DNA from: Methanosarcinales archaeon
Lineage (GTDB): Archaea > Halobacteriota > Syntropharchaeia > Alkanophagales > Methanospirareceae
Length of the DNA stretch: 11,776 bases
Direction: 5' to 3'
NCBI GenBank assembly: GCA_025464275.1
Contig: JAODGR010000049.1
Location: 1 to 11,776 of the forward strand
The translations under genes were made by a program, and so were the position numbers. Below are positions 6,366 to 11,776 of the stretch, in pieces (positions within the stretch are counted from its first letter, which is position 1; every line of letters begins with the position of its first letter). Below the pieces are notes generated by a model. The model did no database searches, was not told where the DNA came from, and saw only the letters and a list, made by a program, of their open reading frames with translations.

Positions 6366-7253
6366 ATGCATCTGGGAATAATCACCTGTGAGATACTGAG
6401 ACGGGAGATATACGAGGTCATTAAATGGACAGGCATTAAACGGGTGTTTATGGTATTGCCAGAGAGTACAAATCCGGTGATTACGGTGGCTGTGAGCGAG
6501 ATGAATGCGCGATTTCTAACCGAGTTTGCCGGAGATGGTGATATAATACTGAGAGAGAAGCGTCTTGAAAGCATCAAGAAGGAGATTAAGGAGAATAACC
6601 TCTCCGATTCGGTGATTATCAAGCTGACAGAGCTGCGATTGCATGATTACCCGGATAAGCTACGGGCTACGATAGAAGAGTGGGTGAGGGAGTTGAGCCC
6701 CGTGGTTGATCTCATCCTGCTGGGATACGGATTGTGTGGCAGCACGCCCGTCGAGATGGAGGAGCTGATAACGAAAGCGGAAGCGGATGTGGATGTGCCT
6801 GTGGTGATACCGAGAGGAGGAGGGGGTGAGATATTGAACAACTGTATAGAGATTGCAGTGGGTAAAGATAAGGTGCAGGCACTGTTAAGAGAGGAGAGAG
6901 GCACCTTCTTCATGACCCCAGCCGGGGCATCGATAATAGAAGAGCCACAGGTGATACTGGAGAGGGGTATAGAGATAATGAGCGGCGGCGGGGGTGGCGG
7001 ATTCGGAGTAAACAGGAATAGAAAAGGGGACACTTCTGCTGTCTTAAAACTGCTGAAGAACCATTACAAACGTGTTATTAAGGTATGCTACTCGGATGCG
7101 GATGAGAGTGATGAGGAGTTTAACAGGGTGGTGAGGAACTTCGCATCTGAATTTGGACTGGTAATAGAGTCGGTCAGGGGTTCTTCCAGAGCTGTGCTCG
7201 ATGCTTTACGCCCATTCTTTCATCATGCTCCACATGCTCCACCTGATTCTTGA
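6366..7253 (+). CDS. DUF1638-like protein, divergent; function unknown
   Basis: The 295-residue product resembles DUF1638, a family of unknown function common in methanogens and often found near corrinoid methyltransferase genes. The matching pieces are an N-terminal ITCEILRREI (Cys8), LILLGYGLCGS (Cys124), VVIPRGGG...NNCIEI (Cys160), RGTFFMTPAG and a Rossmann-like C-terminal half ending in VRGSSRAVLDAL. As I recall the family, the third block normally reads PRxHDC. Here the His-Asp is replaced by Asn-Asn and glycines precede it, while the cysteine is kept. A run of six Gly (207-212) and a duplicated His-Ala-Pro near the C-terminus are probably lineage-specific. No signal peptide or membrane segment is visible. 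It starts 29 bases after rpl5 with no clear ribosome binding site. Its stop codon directly abuts the stop of the opposite-strand gene. Family assignment is probable; no function is proposed. Confidence 0.75.
   Translation: MHLGIITCEILRREIYEVIKWTGIKRVFMVLPESTNPVITVAVSEMNARFLTEFAGDGDIILREKRLESIKKEIKENNLSDSVIIKLTELRLHDYPDKLRATIEEWVRELSPVVDLILLGYGLCGSTPVEMEELITKAEADVDVPVVIPRGGGGEILNNCIEIAVGKDKVQALLREERGTFFMTPAGASIIEEPQVILERGIEIMSGGGGGGFGVNRNRKGDTSAVLKLLKNHYKRVIKVCYSDADESDEEFNRVVRNFASEFGLVIESVRGSSRAVLDALRPFFHHAPHAPPDS
6981..7000 (+). repeat. Polyglycine tract in the DUF1638-like gene
   Basis: Codons for Ser and then six Gly (residues 206-212) follow the segment GIEIM and precede a basic stretch. 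The tract separates the N-terminal cysteine-containing half from the C-terminal Rossmann-like half. It resembles a linker expansion. Confidence 0.6.
7224..7241 (+). repeat. Perfect 9-base tandem duplication at the 3' end of the DUF1638-like gene
   Basis: catgctcca occurs twice in tandem and encodes His-Ala-Pro-His-Ala-Pro in the last ten residues, beyond the recognisable domain. It is in frame and has not diverged, which suggests a recent duplication. Confidence 0.65.
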
Positions 7254-8363
7254 TCATGTAATTGAGCCCCAGTAGTGCTTCAATACCGATTTTACCTCCG
7301 TTATACGGTTCTTAACCGCTTCTGGTGCCGTTCTCGCCACTTCCACTGCCTCCTCACACCGCGCCTGCTCAGAGCAGAGTAGTGAATTGAAGACTGCGGA
7401 AGCCGAATCAGCAATTGCAGAGAGGTTATAGCCACCTTCCAGTGTTGCCACGAGCCTGCCTTTGCTCTGTTCCTCTGCAATACCTCTTATCACATCCATG
7501 AGCAGCCCGAAGCCATGGGATGTCACACACATAGAAGCCAGCGGGTCATCGATATGTGGGTCGAAACCCGCGGACAGGAGTACAAATTCAGGTTTGAACT
7601 CACGGGCTACCGGTACCAGCACATTATCCAGTGCGTATAGGTATCCGGCATCACCGGTACCAGGAGGAAGGGGGATGTTCACGGTGTAGCCTTCACCATC
7701 GCCCTTACCCACTTCCCTCAGCCAGCCGGTGCCCGGATAATGAGGGTATTGATGGAGGGAGCAGTAGAGGACAGAGGGGTCATATAGGAACGCTTCCTGT
7801 GTACCATTACCGTGATGTACATCCCAGTCGGCGATTAATATGCGTCTGATGCCGTGGTTCTGCTTCAGATGCGCGGCAGCAATTGCAATATTGTTGAATA
7901 TACAGAACCCCATGCCCCTGCTTGCGGTAGCATGATGCCCGGGTGGTCGTACCAGAGCGAAGACGTGTTTCATACCGGGCTTCTTCATCACTGTATCTGC
8001 CGCTTTCACCACCCCTCCCGCTGCGAGCATGGCGATATCGAAGCTATCACGGCAGAGTGGAGTATCAAGGTCGAGCCTGCCACCACCCCGTGAGCACATC
8101 ACTTCCACCTTCGCTATGTAGCTACCCTCATGGATGTATCCTATCTCCTCTTTCGATGCTCTCACCGGAGATATCTGCTCCACTCTCCCTGTTATACCAT
8201 CTGCATCCAGCCTTCTCATTATGGCTAACAGTCGTTCCGCCCTCTCCGGGTGGTTACGCCCGGTATAATGCTTCAGATAATCGGGATGATAGACGATACC
8301 GGTGTTACTACTCGTCTCACTCATCTCCCATTTCTCCCTCCTTCCTTTTCCTTCTTCCTCCAC
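7254..8363 (-). CDS. Class II histone-deacetylase-like Zn-dependent amidohydrolase (AcuC/acetylpolyamine deacetylase superfamily)
   Basis: Members remove acyl groups from lysine, polyamines or similar amides. All active-site elements are visible (369-residue numbering): YHPDYLKHYTGRNHPER near 25-41, PGHHA with His143/His144, DWDVHHGNGT with zinc ligands Asp181 and His183, SAGFDPH with zinc ligand Asp268, and EGGY with catalytic Tyr312. The enzyme should be active. Whether the target is a chromatin protein, an acetyl-CoA synthetase or a polyamine cannot be told from sequence. The GTG at 8363 has a perfect AGGAGG 6 bases upstream. The ATG at 8324 would remove 13 charged residues and give a more typical N-terminus; its AGGAGG is 12 bases away. 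Start choice is open. The gene runs tail-to-tail against the DUF1638-like gene with no gap and is divergent from the LEA14-like gene. Confidence 0.92.
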   Translation of the reverse strand: MEEEGKGRREKWEMSETSSNTGIVYHPDYLKHYTGRNHPERAERLLAIMRRLDADGITGRVEQISPVRASKEEIGYIHEGSYIAKVEVMCSRGGGRLDLDTPLCRDSFDIAMLAAGGVVKAADTVMKKPGMKHVFALVRPPGHHATASRGMGFCIFNNIAIAAAHLKQNHGIRRILIADWDVHHGNGTQEAFLYDPSVLYCSLHQYPHYPGTGWLREVGKGDGEGYTVNIPLPPGTGDAGYLYALDNVLVPVAREFKPEFVLLSAGFDPHIDDPLASMCVTSHGFGLLMDVIRGIAEEQSKGRLVATLEGGYNLSAIADSASAVFNSLLCSEQARCEEAVEVARTAPEAVKNRITEVKSVLKHYWGSIT

Positions 8364-8369
8364 CTCACG

Positions 8370-8375
8370 CCTCCT
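8370..8375 (-). promoter_or_regulatory. AGGAGG ribosome binding site for the HDAC-like gene
   Basis: On the minus strand AGGAGG lies 6 bases before the GTG at 8363. It is the best ribosome binding match in the region and the main argument for the longer reading frame. Confidence 0.55.
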
Positions 8376-8387
8376 CTATTGTATTCC

Positions 8388-8406
8388 ATCTCGATTGTAT
8401 TGAGAT
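8388..8406. promoter_or_regulatory. Imperfect palindrome in the divergent promoter region (operator or leader hairpin candidate)
   Basis: ATCTCGAT and ATTGAGAT flank a 3-base centre (TGT). Seven of eight positions pair, and the remaining one is a G-T. It lies near the predicted transcription start of the HDAC-like gene, about 10 bases from the shared TATA-like element. It could be a repressor site or the first hairpin of that transcript. An eight-base direct repeat, attgtatt, at 8378-8385 and 8394-8401 overlaps it. Confidence 0.45.
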
Positions 8407-8414
8407 GCCCTCTC

Positions 8415-8422
8415 TTTTAATA
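8415..8422. promoter_or_regulatory. Shared TATA-like element between the HDAC-like and LEA14-like genes
   Basis: ttttaata on the plus strand reads tattaaaa on the minus strand, so one AT-rich box could serve both directions. Transcription start about 26 bases away would leave leaders of roughly 30 bases before the GTG at 8363 and the ATG at 8477. This is inferred from position and composition. Confidence 0.4.
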
Positions 8423-8476
8423 GCTTCTTGAAACATAGGGTATGTGTATGTATGAAGACAGGGATGAGGAAAGAGA

Positions 8477-9496
8477 ATGAGGAACAGAATGCTCATTGCT
8501 ATCGGACTGATAGCCATCTTCATGGGCTCACTGATGGAGCTGGGGATGATGGGAGCGGTCGGGCATGTTATAGAGTTTAAAAAGCCAGCGATTGTGGGCT
8601 TGAAGCATGAACCGGGAGAAGGAGGTAGTGCAGGAGGAACAGGAACAGGAACAGAAGCAGAAGCAGAAACAGAAACAGTATTCCAGACAGAGCTCACGGT
8701 AGACAATCCCTATCCATTTCGTATACCTCTGGAGCATGTAGAAGCGGAGGTTTTGATGAATGGGATAGAGGTGGGGAGGATATCTTCGGTGGATGGTGTG
8801 GAGATAAGACCGATGAGCAGGTCTATACTGAGATTCTCCACAGAGCTGATTAATGAGCAGGTTCAGAAGTGGTGGCTCACGCACCTGAGTAATGGAGAGC
8901 GAACGAAGGTGGAAGTGAAAGCGAGGATGCTCTTTGATCTCGGACTCACCAGGCATGAATATCCAGTTGTGATAGAACGTAGCTTCAGAACCAGTCTCCT
9001 GTCGGGCTTTAACTTCCGGAGCCGCAGTGAGAGCGGGAGTGAGAGTGGGAGCGGGAACGGGAACGTAGCAATCTCGGTGAGTGATGTGAGCACACATTTT
9101 GGTAGCGTGAGTGCGAACGATACGGAGGTGATTACTACTGCTGTGGTCACCAATGGAGGGACTGAGCCAGTGGAGCTGACAGGCTACAGGTATACACTCC
9201 AGATAGGAGGTTACAGTGTGGGTGCGGTCGAGATGAAGACCAGTGAGGTGGTGTTACCGGGAACAGGAGCAACAGTCAGATTCGTACTGCCACTGAGGAC
9301 GGGCGGTGAGAGGATAGCCAGGTGGTGGGTTCAACATCTCGAGCGAGGAGAGAAGACGGAGATGAAGCAGATAATCCAGGTGCAGATGGATATAGGTGAA
9401 AGTGACCACAGCCACAGCCACAGATACATGTGGATAGAAGGTGAGAAGGAGTTCAGAACTTCACTGCTCCGGGAGCTACTGAGTCCGGGTCTGTAA
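8477..9496 (+). CDS. Membrane-anchored protein with two LEA14-like (WHy) domains
   Basis: The 339-residue product begins with a hydrophobic segment at about 5-30 (MLIAIGLIAIFMGSLMELGMMG), a signal anchor, so the rest probably faces outside. Two LEA14/WHy-like beta domains follow, about 68-178 and 197-335. WHy domains occur in plant desiccation proteins and in archaeal COG5608 proteins; a protective or membrane-associated role is inferred only. The tandem duplication is visible: QKWWLTHLSNGERTKVEV with ERSFRTSLL in the first copy matches ARWWVQHLERGEKTEMKQ with EKEFRTSLL in the second. A Gly-Thr/Glu-Ala/Glu-Thr tract (residues 54-67) joins the anchor to domain 1, and a Ser-Glu/Gly-Ser/Gly-Asn tract (182-196) joins the two domains. 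A short Ser-His run (SHSHSH-like, near 312-317) lies in domain 2. It precedes signal peptidase I by 85 bases. Confidence 0.8.
   Translation: MRNRMLIAIGLIAIFMGSLMELGMMGAVGHVIEFKKPAIVGLKHEPGEGGSAGGTGTGTEAEAETETVFQTELTVDNPYPFRIPLEHVEAEVLMNGIEVGRISSVDGVEIRPMSRSILRFSTELINEQVQKWWLTHLSNGERTKVEVKARMLFDLGLTRHEYPVVIERSFRTSLLSGFNFRSRSESGSESGSGNGNVAISVSDVSTHFGSVSANDTEVITTAVVTNGGTEPVELTGYRYTLQIGGYSVGAVEMKTSEVVLPGTGATVRFVLPLRTGGERIARWWVQHLERGEKTEMKQIIQVQMDIGESDHSHSHRYMWIEGEKEFRTSLLRELLSPGL
8636..8677 (+). repeat. Hexamer tract (ggaaca x3, gaagca x2, gaaaca x2) in the LEA14-like gene
   Basis: Seven consecutive hexamers encode Gly-Thr three times, Glu-Ala twice and Glu-Thr twice (residues 54-67). Each block is uniform at the DNA level, so the array looks like nested slippage events. 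It lies between the membrane anchor and the first WHy domain. Confidence 0.85.
9020..9064 (+). repeat. Ser-Glu / Gly-Ser / Gly-Asn hexamer-periodic tract in the LEA14-like gene
   Basis: AGN codons alternate with GAG or GGG, then GGG with AAC, encoding S-R-S-E-S-G-S-E-S-G-S-G-N-G-N (residues 182-196). It forms the linker between the two WHy domains. Confidence 0.8.
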
Positions 9497-9506
9497 ACCT
9501 GTAAAC
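9491..9506 (+). repeat. Perfect 8-base tandem duplication spanning the stop codon of the LEA14-like gene
   Basis: ctgtaaac occurs twice in tandem. The first copy contains the TAA stop at 9494-9496, so the second is a noncoding duplicate. It may be a simple replication-slippage event. Confidence 0.6.
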
Positions 9507-9540
9507 TATATCATATAATCAATATAATCTAAATTACACC

Positions 9541-9551
9541 TTTTATAGTAT
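9541..9551 (+). promoter_or_regulatory. TATA box candidate for the signal peptidase gene
   Basis: ttttatagtat lies in an 85-base AT-rich spacer. It would place transcription start near 9570, about 12 bases before the ATG at 9582. This suggests that signal peptidase and xseA have their own promoter rather than depending on the upstream gene. Confidence 0.5.
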
Positions 9552-9581
9552 AAGAAGCAAGGAGTAACAACGAGCGAGGAG

Positions 9582-10139
9582 ATGAGAGGGGTACTGGTAG
9601 AGACGGGTAAGAGCCTGATAGAGGCGGGTTTTATCGTGGGTGTGATAATAATGGTGGCGTATGCACTCACCGGTACCTACCATATCGGGTACGCTGTGGA
9701 GTCTGGCAGTATGTTACCGAACATGCAGATAGGCGATTTGATACTCGTGCAATCGCCACATCGTACACAAATCATCACCTTCGAGGAGGGTAAGGAGCTC
9801 AATTATAAATCGTTCAATAATTACGGGGATGTGATTATATACAGACCAGATGGGCTAACCTCAGTGACGCCGATCATCCATCGAGCGATGTACTGGGTGA
9901 ACGAGGGCGAAGCGATGCCGGATGGCAGACCGGCGCCACATGCAGGCTACATCACGAAGGGTGACAATAATGATGCCTATGACCAGCAGTGCCTGGCGGT
10001 GAAGGTGGGAGATGACCGGTGGGTGAGAGTGGAGCCGGTGAAGCCAGAATGGGTAATAGCAGTAGCAAAGTTCCGTGTGCCTTATCTCGGCTATCCTTCT
10101 CTCATATTGAAGAAGCCGTCAATCATTAAAGGGATATAG
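9582..10139 (+). CDS. Signal peptidase I, archaeal/ER type (S26B)
   Basis: A membrane serine protease that cleaves Sec signal peptides from exported proteins. The 185-residue product has one N-terminal membrane segment at about 12-32. VESGSMLPNMQIGDLILV contains the nucleophile Ser43. His100 in VTPIIHRAMYW replaces the Lys of bacterial enzymes, and GYITKGDNNDAYD carries the conserved Asp residues (128, with 131 or 134). This Ser-His-Asp arrangement is that of archaeal and eukaryotic Sec11-type enzymes. A moderately hydrophobic C-terminal stretch (WVIAVAKFRVPYLGYPSLIL) may contact the membrane but is not a clear second helix. gaggag directly touches the ATG, so the usual ribosome-binding spacing is absent. 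It follows the LEA14-like membrane protein and precedes xseA by 25 bases. Confidence 0.92.
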   Translation: MRGVLVETGKSLIEAGFIVGVIIMVAYALTGTYHIGYAVESGSMLPNMQIGDLILVQSPHRTQIITFEEGKELNYKSFNNYGDVIIYRPDGLTSVTPIIHRAMYWVNEGEAMPDGRPAPHAGYITKGDNNDAYDQQCLAVKVGDDRWVRVEPVKPEWVIAVAKFRVPYLGYPSLILKKPSIIKGI

Positions 10140-10164
10140 GGCGGGTATAGTAGGGGTATAAGCC

Positions 10165-11541
10165 ATGGGGAAGCCGAAGATTACACTACTGGATTTCCTG
10201 CACCTGAGGAAAGAATCGGAGAGTGTTACAGTCAGAGATGATACAGATAGAGATGGTAGACAGGAGGAGGTGGAGGCACCGGTAGAAGCAGAAGAGGCTC
10301 ATGCTCGTGCTCATACTCGCATATACACTGTATGGGAGGTAACGAGGTACATAAGGCAGAAACTGGATAGTGACGAGTTATTGAGGGGGCTATATGTAAA
10401 GGGTGAGCTCTCCAATGTGAGTCAGCCCACGTCCGGGCATGTTTATTTCACACTCAAGGATGAATATTCCGAGTTGCGGTGTGTGATGTTTCGTGATAGG
10501 AATGCATTACTGAAATTCAAGCTCGAGGATGGGATGAGTGTGATAGTGCGGGGGCATATAAGTGTGTACGAGAAGCGGGGCAAGTATCAGCTGTATGTGG
10601 AGGAGATACAGGAATCGGGTATAGGTGCACTATACAGGGCATTTGAGCAGTTGAAGAAGAAGCTCAAGGATGAAGGTCTCTTCGATACCGTACACAAGAA
10701 GCCAATACCCGCTATACCTCATACCATTGGCGTCATTACCTCACCGACCGGGGCAGCGATCCGTGATATGATAAACATCACAAGGCGGAGGTTCCCACAT
10801 GTGCGTATCCTGCTGGCACCGGTGGCGGTGCAGGGAGAAGAAGCGGCTGCTCAGATCGTTAATGCCATCAGATTGATGAACCGGGTGAACAAAGAGCTCA
10901 TGAAGGTGGATGTGCTCGTGGTGGGACGCGGAGGAGGTTCGATAGAGGAGTTATGGGCTTTTAATGAGGAGAGTGTAGCAAGAGCGATATTCGCATCCGA
11001 GATCCCGGTGGTATCAGCGGTGGGGCATGAGACGGACTTCACCATTGCAGATTTCGTGGCAGACCGGCGGGCGGCGACGCCTTCAGAAGCTGCGGAACTG
11101 GTCGTGCCCGACCGGCGGGAGATAGTGAAGAACCTGAACACACTTGAGTCGCGTATGCGTAAGAGTGTGGAGAGGTTGATAGAGCAGCAGAGGCGGCGAC
11201 TTGAGAGTATGGAGAAGAACGTTCTATTCAGGAAGCCCACAGAGAGAATAAACCAATACCGGCAGATGGTGGATGATATGAAGAGGACACTGATTGCAGA
11301 GGTTATACATCATCTGCAGCTGTACCGGAAGAGTTTACATGCGCTTAGAGGCAAGCTGGATGCTTTAAGTCCACGTGCAATTCTCGAACGCGGCTACAGT
11401 ATATGCATAAAAGAGGAGAGGGTGGTGAGAAGTGTCAGTGATGTGGTGGTGGGTGACGAGTTAAGGATACTGTTCCACGATGGTGAGGCGGTATCAGAGG
11501 TAAAGGAGAGGGAGAGGAGTCAGCCACAATCACAATCTTAA
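10165..11541 (+). CDS. xseA: Exodeoxyribonuclease VII large subunit
   Basis: The catalytic subunit of a single-strand-specific exonuclease used in mismatch repair and DNA damage responses in bacteria. From residue 53 the match is continuous: IYTVWEVTRYIR, then an OB-fold nucleic-acid-binding domain to about 150 (VKGELSNVSQPTSGHVYFTLKD), then the catalytic domain with GVITSPTGAAIRDMINI, VVGRGGGSIEELWAFNEE and VSAVGHETDFTIADFVADRRAATPSEAAEL. A charged coiled-coil region (about 310-395) and the C-terminal SPRAILERGYSI follow. Residues 1-52 are an extension not typical of the family, acidic and ending in an Ala-His/Ala-Arg repeat. At 458 residues the total still matches E. coli XseA (456). A small subunit (xseB) would normally be adjacent or nearby; none is seen up to 11776. 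The enzyme is scattered in archaea, so an ancient transfer from bacteria is plausible but codon use here looks like the neighbours. Confidence 0.95.
   Translation: MGKPKITLLDFLHLRKESESVTVRDDTDRDGRQEEVEAPVEAEEAHARAHTRIYTVWEVTRYIRQKLDSDELLRGLYVKGELSNVSQPTSGHVYFTLKDEYSELRCVMFRDRNALLKFKLEDGMSVIVRGHISVYEKRGKYQLYVEEIQESGIGALYRAFEQLKKKLKDEGLFDTVHKKPIPAIPHTIGVITSPTGAAIRDMINITRRRFPHVRILLAPVAVQGEEAAAQIVNAIRLMNRVNKELMKVDVLVVGRGGGSIEELWAFNEESVARAIFASEIPVVSAVGHETDFTIADFVADRRAATPSEAAELVVPDRREIVKNLNTLESRMRKSVERLIEQQRRRLESMEKNVLFRKPTERINQYRQMVDDMKRTLIAEVIHHLQLYRKSLHALRGKLDALSPRAILERGYSICIKEERVVRSVSDVVVGDELRILFHDGEAVSEVKERERSQPQSQS
10297..10320 (+). repeat. Hexamer tract (gctcat, gctcgt, gctcat, actcgc) in the xseA N-terminal extension
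   Basis: Four near-identical hexamers encode Ala-His-Ala-Arg-Ala-His-Thr-Arg (residues 45-52), immediately before the first conserved XseA block. The extension is therefore at least partly repeat-derived. Confidence 0.7.
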
Positions 11542-11587
11542 TCAAATCTAAAAGTATCAATTCGCATAATGGCATAATGGAGGTTGT

Positions 11588-11776
11588 TCATTCGAAATCA
11601 GGCAATGCCGAACACGCTCTGCACCGTACGCAGCCTGCTATGTTGCTACTCCAGCTCATTCCCACATCATCCAATATCTCCGCCACCTGCTCGTATATAC
11701 GATGCATCCTCACAGGAGCAGGGGGCTTCTCGTTCTCCAGTAATGAGCCGGGTATGGGGCGAAGGGGCACGATAAA
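11588..11776 (-). CDS. C-terminus of a cysteine-motif protein, possibly radical SAM (partial)
   Basis: On the minus strand the frame is open from the window edge to a TGA at 11588-11590 and encodes about 62 residues. The N-terminus lies outside the window; the GTG at 11770 is internal. The visible part reads VPLRPIPGSLLENEKPP and continues through a helical segment (IYEQVAEILDDVG) to GCVRCRACSAL, a C-x2-C-x2-C cluster near the end. That layout resembles the C-terminus of archaeal biotin-synthase-related radical SAM proteins (COG2516-like), where the cysteines could hold a second iron-sulfur cluster. I assign the family only tentatively. It converges on xseA with 46 bases between stops. Confidence 0.6.
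   Translation of the reverse strand, partial: FIVPLRPIPGSLLENEKPPAPVRMHRIYEQVAEILDDVGMSWSSNIAGCVRCRACSALPDFE

Noticed and set aside
8528..9097. A 189-codon minus-strand open frame with a Cys-Phe-Cys repeat
   Set aside because: The Cys/Phe/Ser repeat is the reverse complement of the Gly/Glu hexamer tract in the LEA14-like gene, not a metal-binding protein.
11563..11578. Short direct repeat gcataatg between xseA and the last gene
   Set aside because: Two 8-base copies in a 46-base AT-rich spacer are too little to call an attachment site or regulatory element.

Overview
The window looks like a chromosomal segment from a euryarchaeon, most likely of the methanogen/anaerobic-methanotroph lineages. 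That placement is inference. It rests on archaeal ribosomal proteins S4e and L5, a Ser-His-Asp signal peptidase I of the archaeal/ER type, TTTAAATA-like TATA boxes, GGTGA-type ribosome binding sites, heavy use of AGG/AGA (Arg) and ATA (Ile), and a DUF1638-like protein, a family I know mainly from methanogen-type archaea. An exonuclease VII large subunit (XseA) is also present, which is mainly bacterial and patchy in archaea. I saw no tRNA, rRNA, CRISPR array, insertion sequence or phage gene, and no gap over 300 bases without a gene.

Layout: (1) 1-738 (+), C-terminal two thirds of CobT, cut by the left edge. (2) 774-1691 (-), prephenate dehydratase PheA, convergent with cobT. (3) 1824-4930 (+), the amino-sugar pair glmU-glmS, divergent from pheA, with its own TATA box. 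(4) 5063-7253 (+), ribosomal proteins S4e and L5 followed by a divergent DUF1638-like protein. (5) 7254-8363 (-), a class II histone-deacetylase-like hydrolase whose stop codon abuts the preceding gene's stop. (6) 8477-11541 (+), a membrane-anchored protein with two LEA14/WHy domains, signal peptidase I and XseA. (7) 11588-11776 (-), the C-terminus of a cysteine-rich, probably radical-SAM, protein cut by the right edge.

Most genes are housekeeping. GlmS makes glucosamine-6-P and GlmU finishes UDP-GlcNAc synthesis; the intervening mutase (GlmM) is not in the window. PheA feeds phenylalanine synthesis, CobT builds the lower ligand of cobamides, S4e and L5 are ribosomal, and signal peptidase processes exported proteins.

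The most unusual signal is shared across genes. Several unrelated proteins (CobT, PheA, GlmS, the LEA14-like protein, XseA) carry short in-frame tracts with a six-base period that encode alternating dipeptides such as Gly-Thr, Gly-Ala, Gly-Ser, Glu-Ala or Ala-His. They lie at linkers, loops or termini. The DUF1638-like protein has a related polyglycine tract and a nine-base tandem duplication. This looks like a genome-wide process of microsatellite expansion tolerated in loops. Other points of interest are the S4e-L5 pair without its usual operon neighbours, a DUF1638 protein missing a family motif, and a compact divergent control region at 8364-8476 with a shared TATA-like element and a hairpin/operator-like palindrome.
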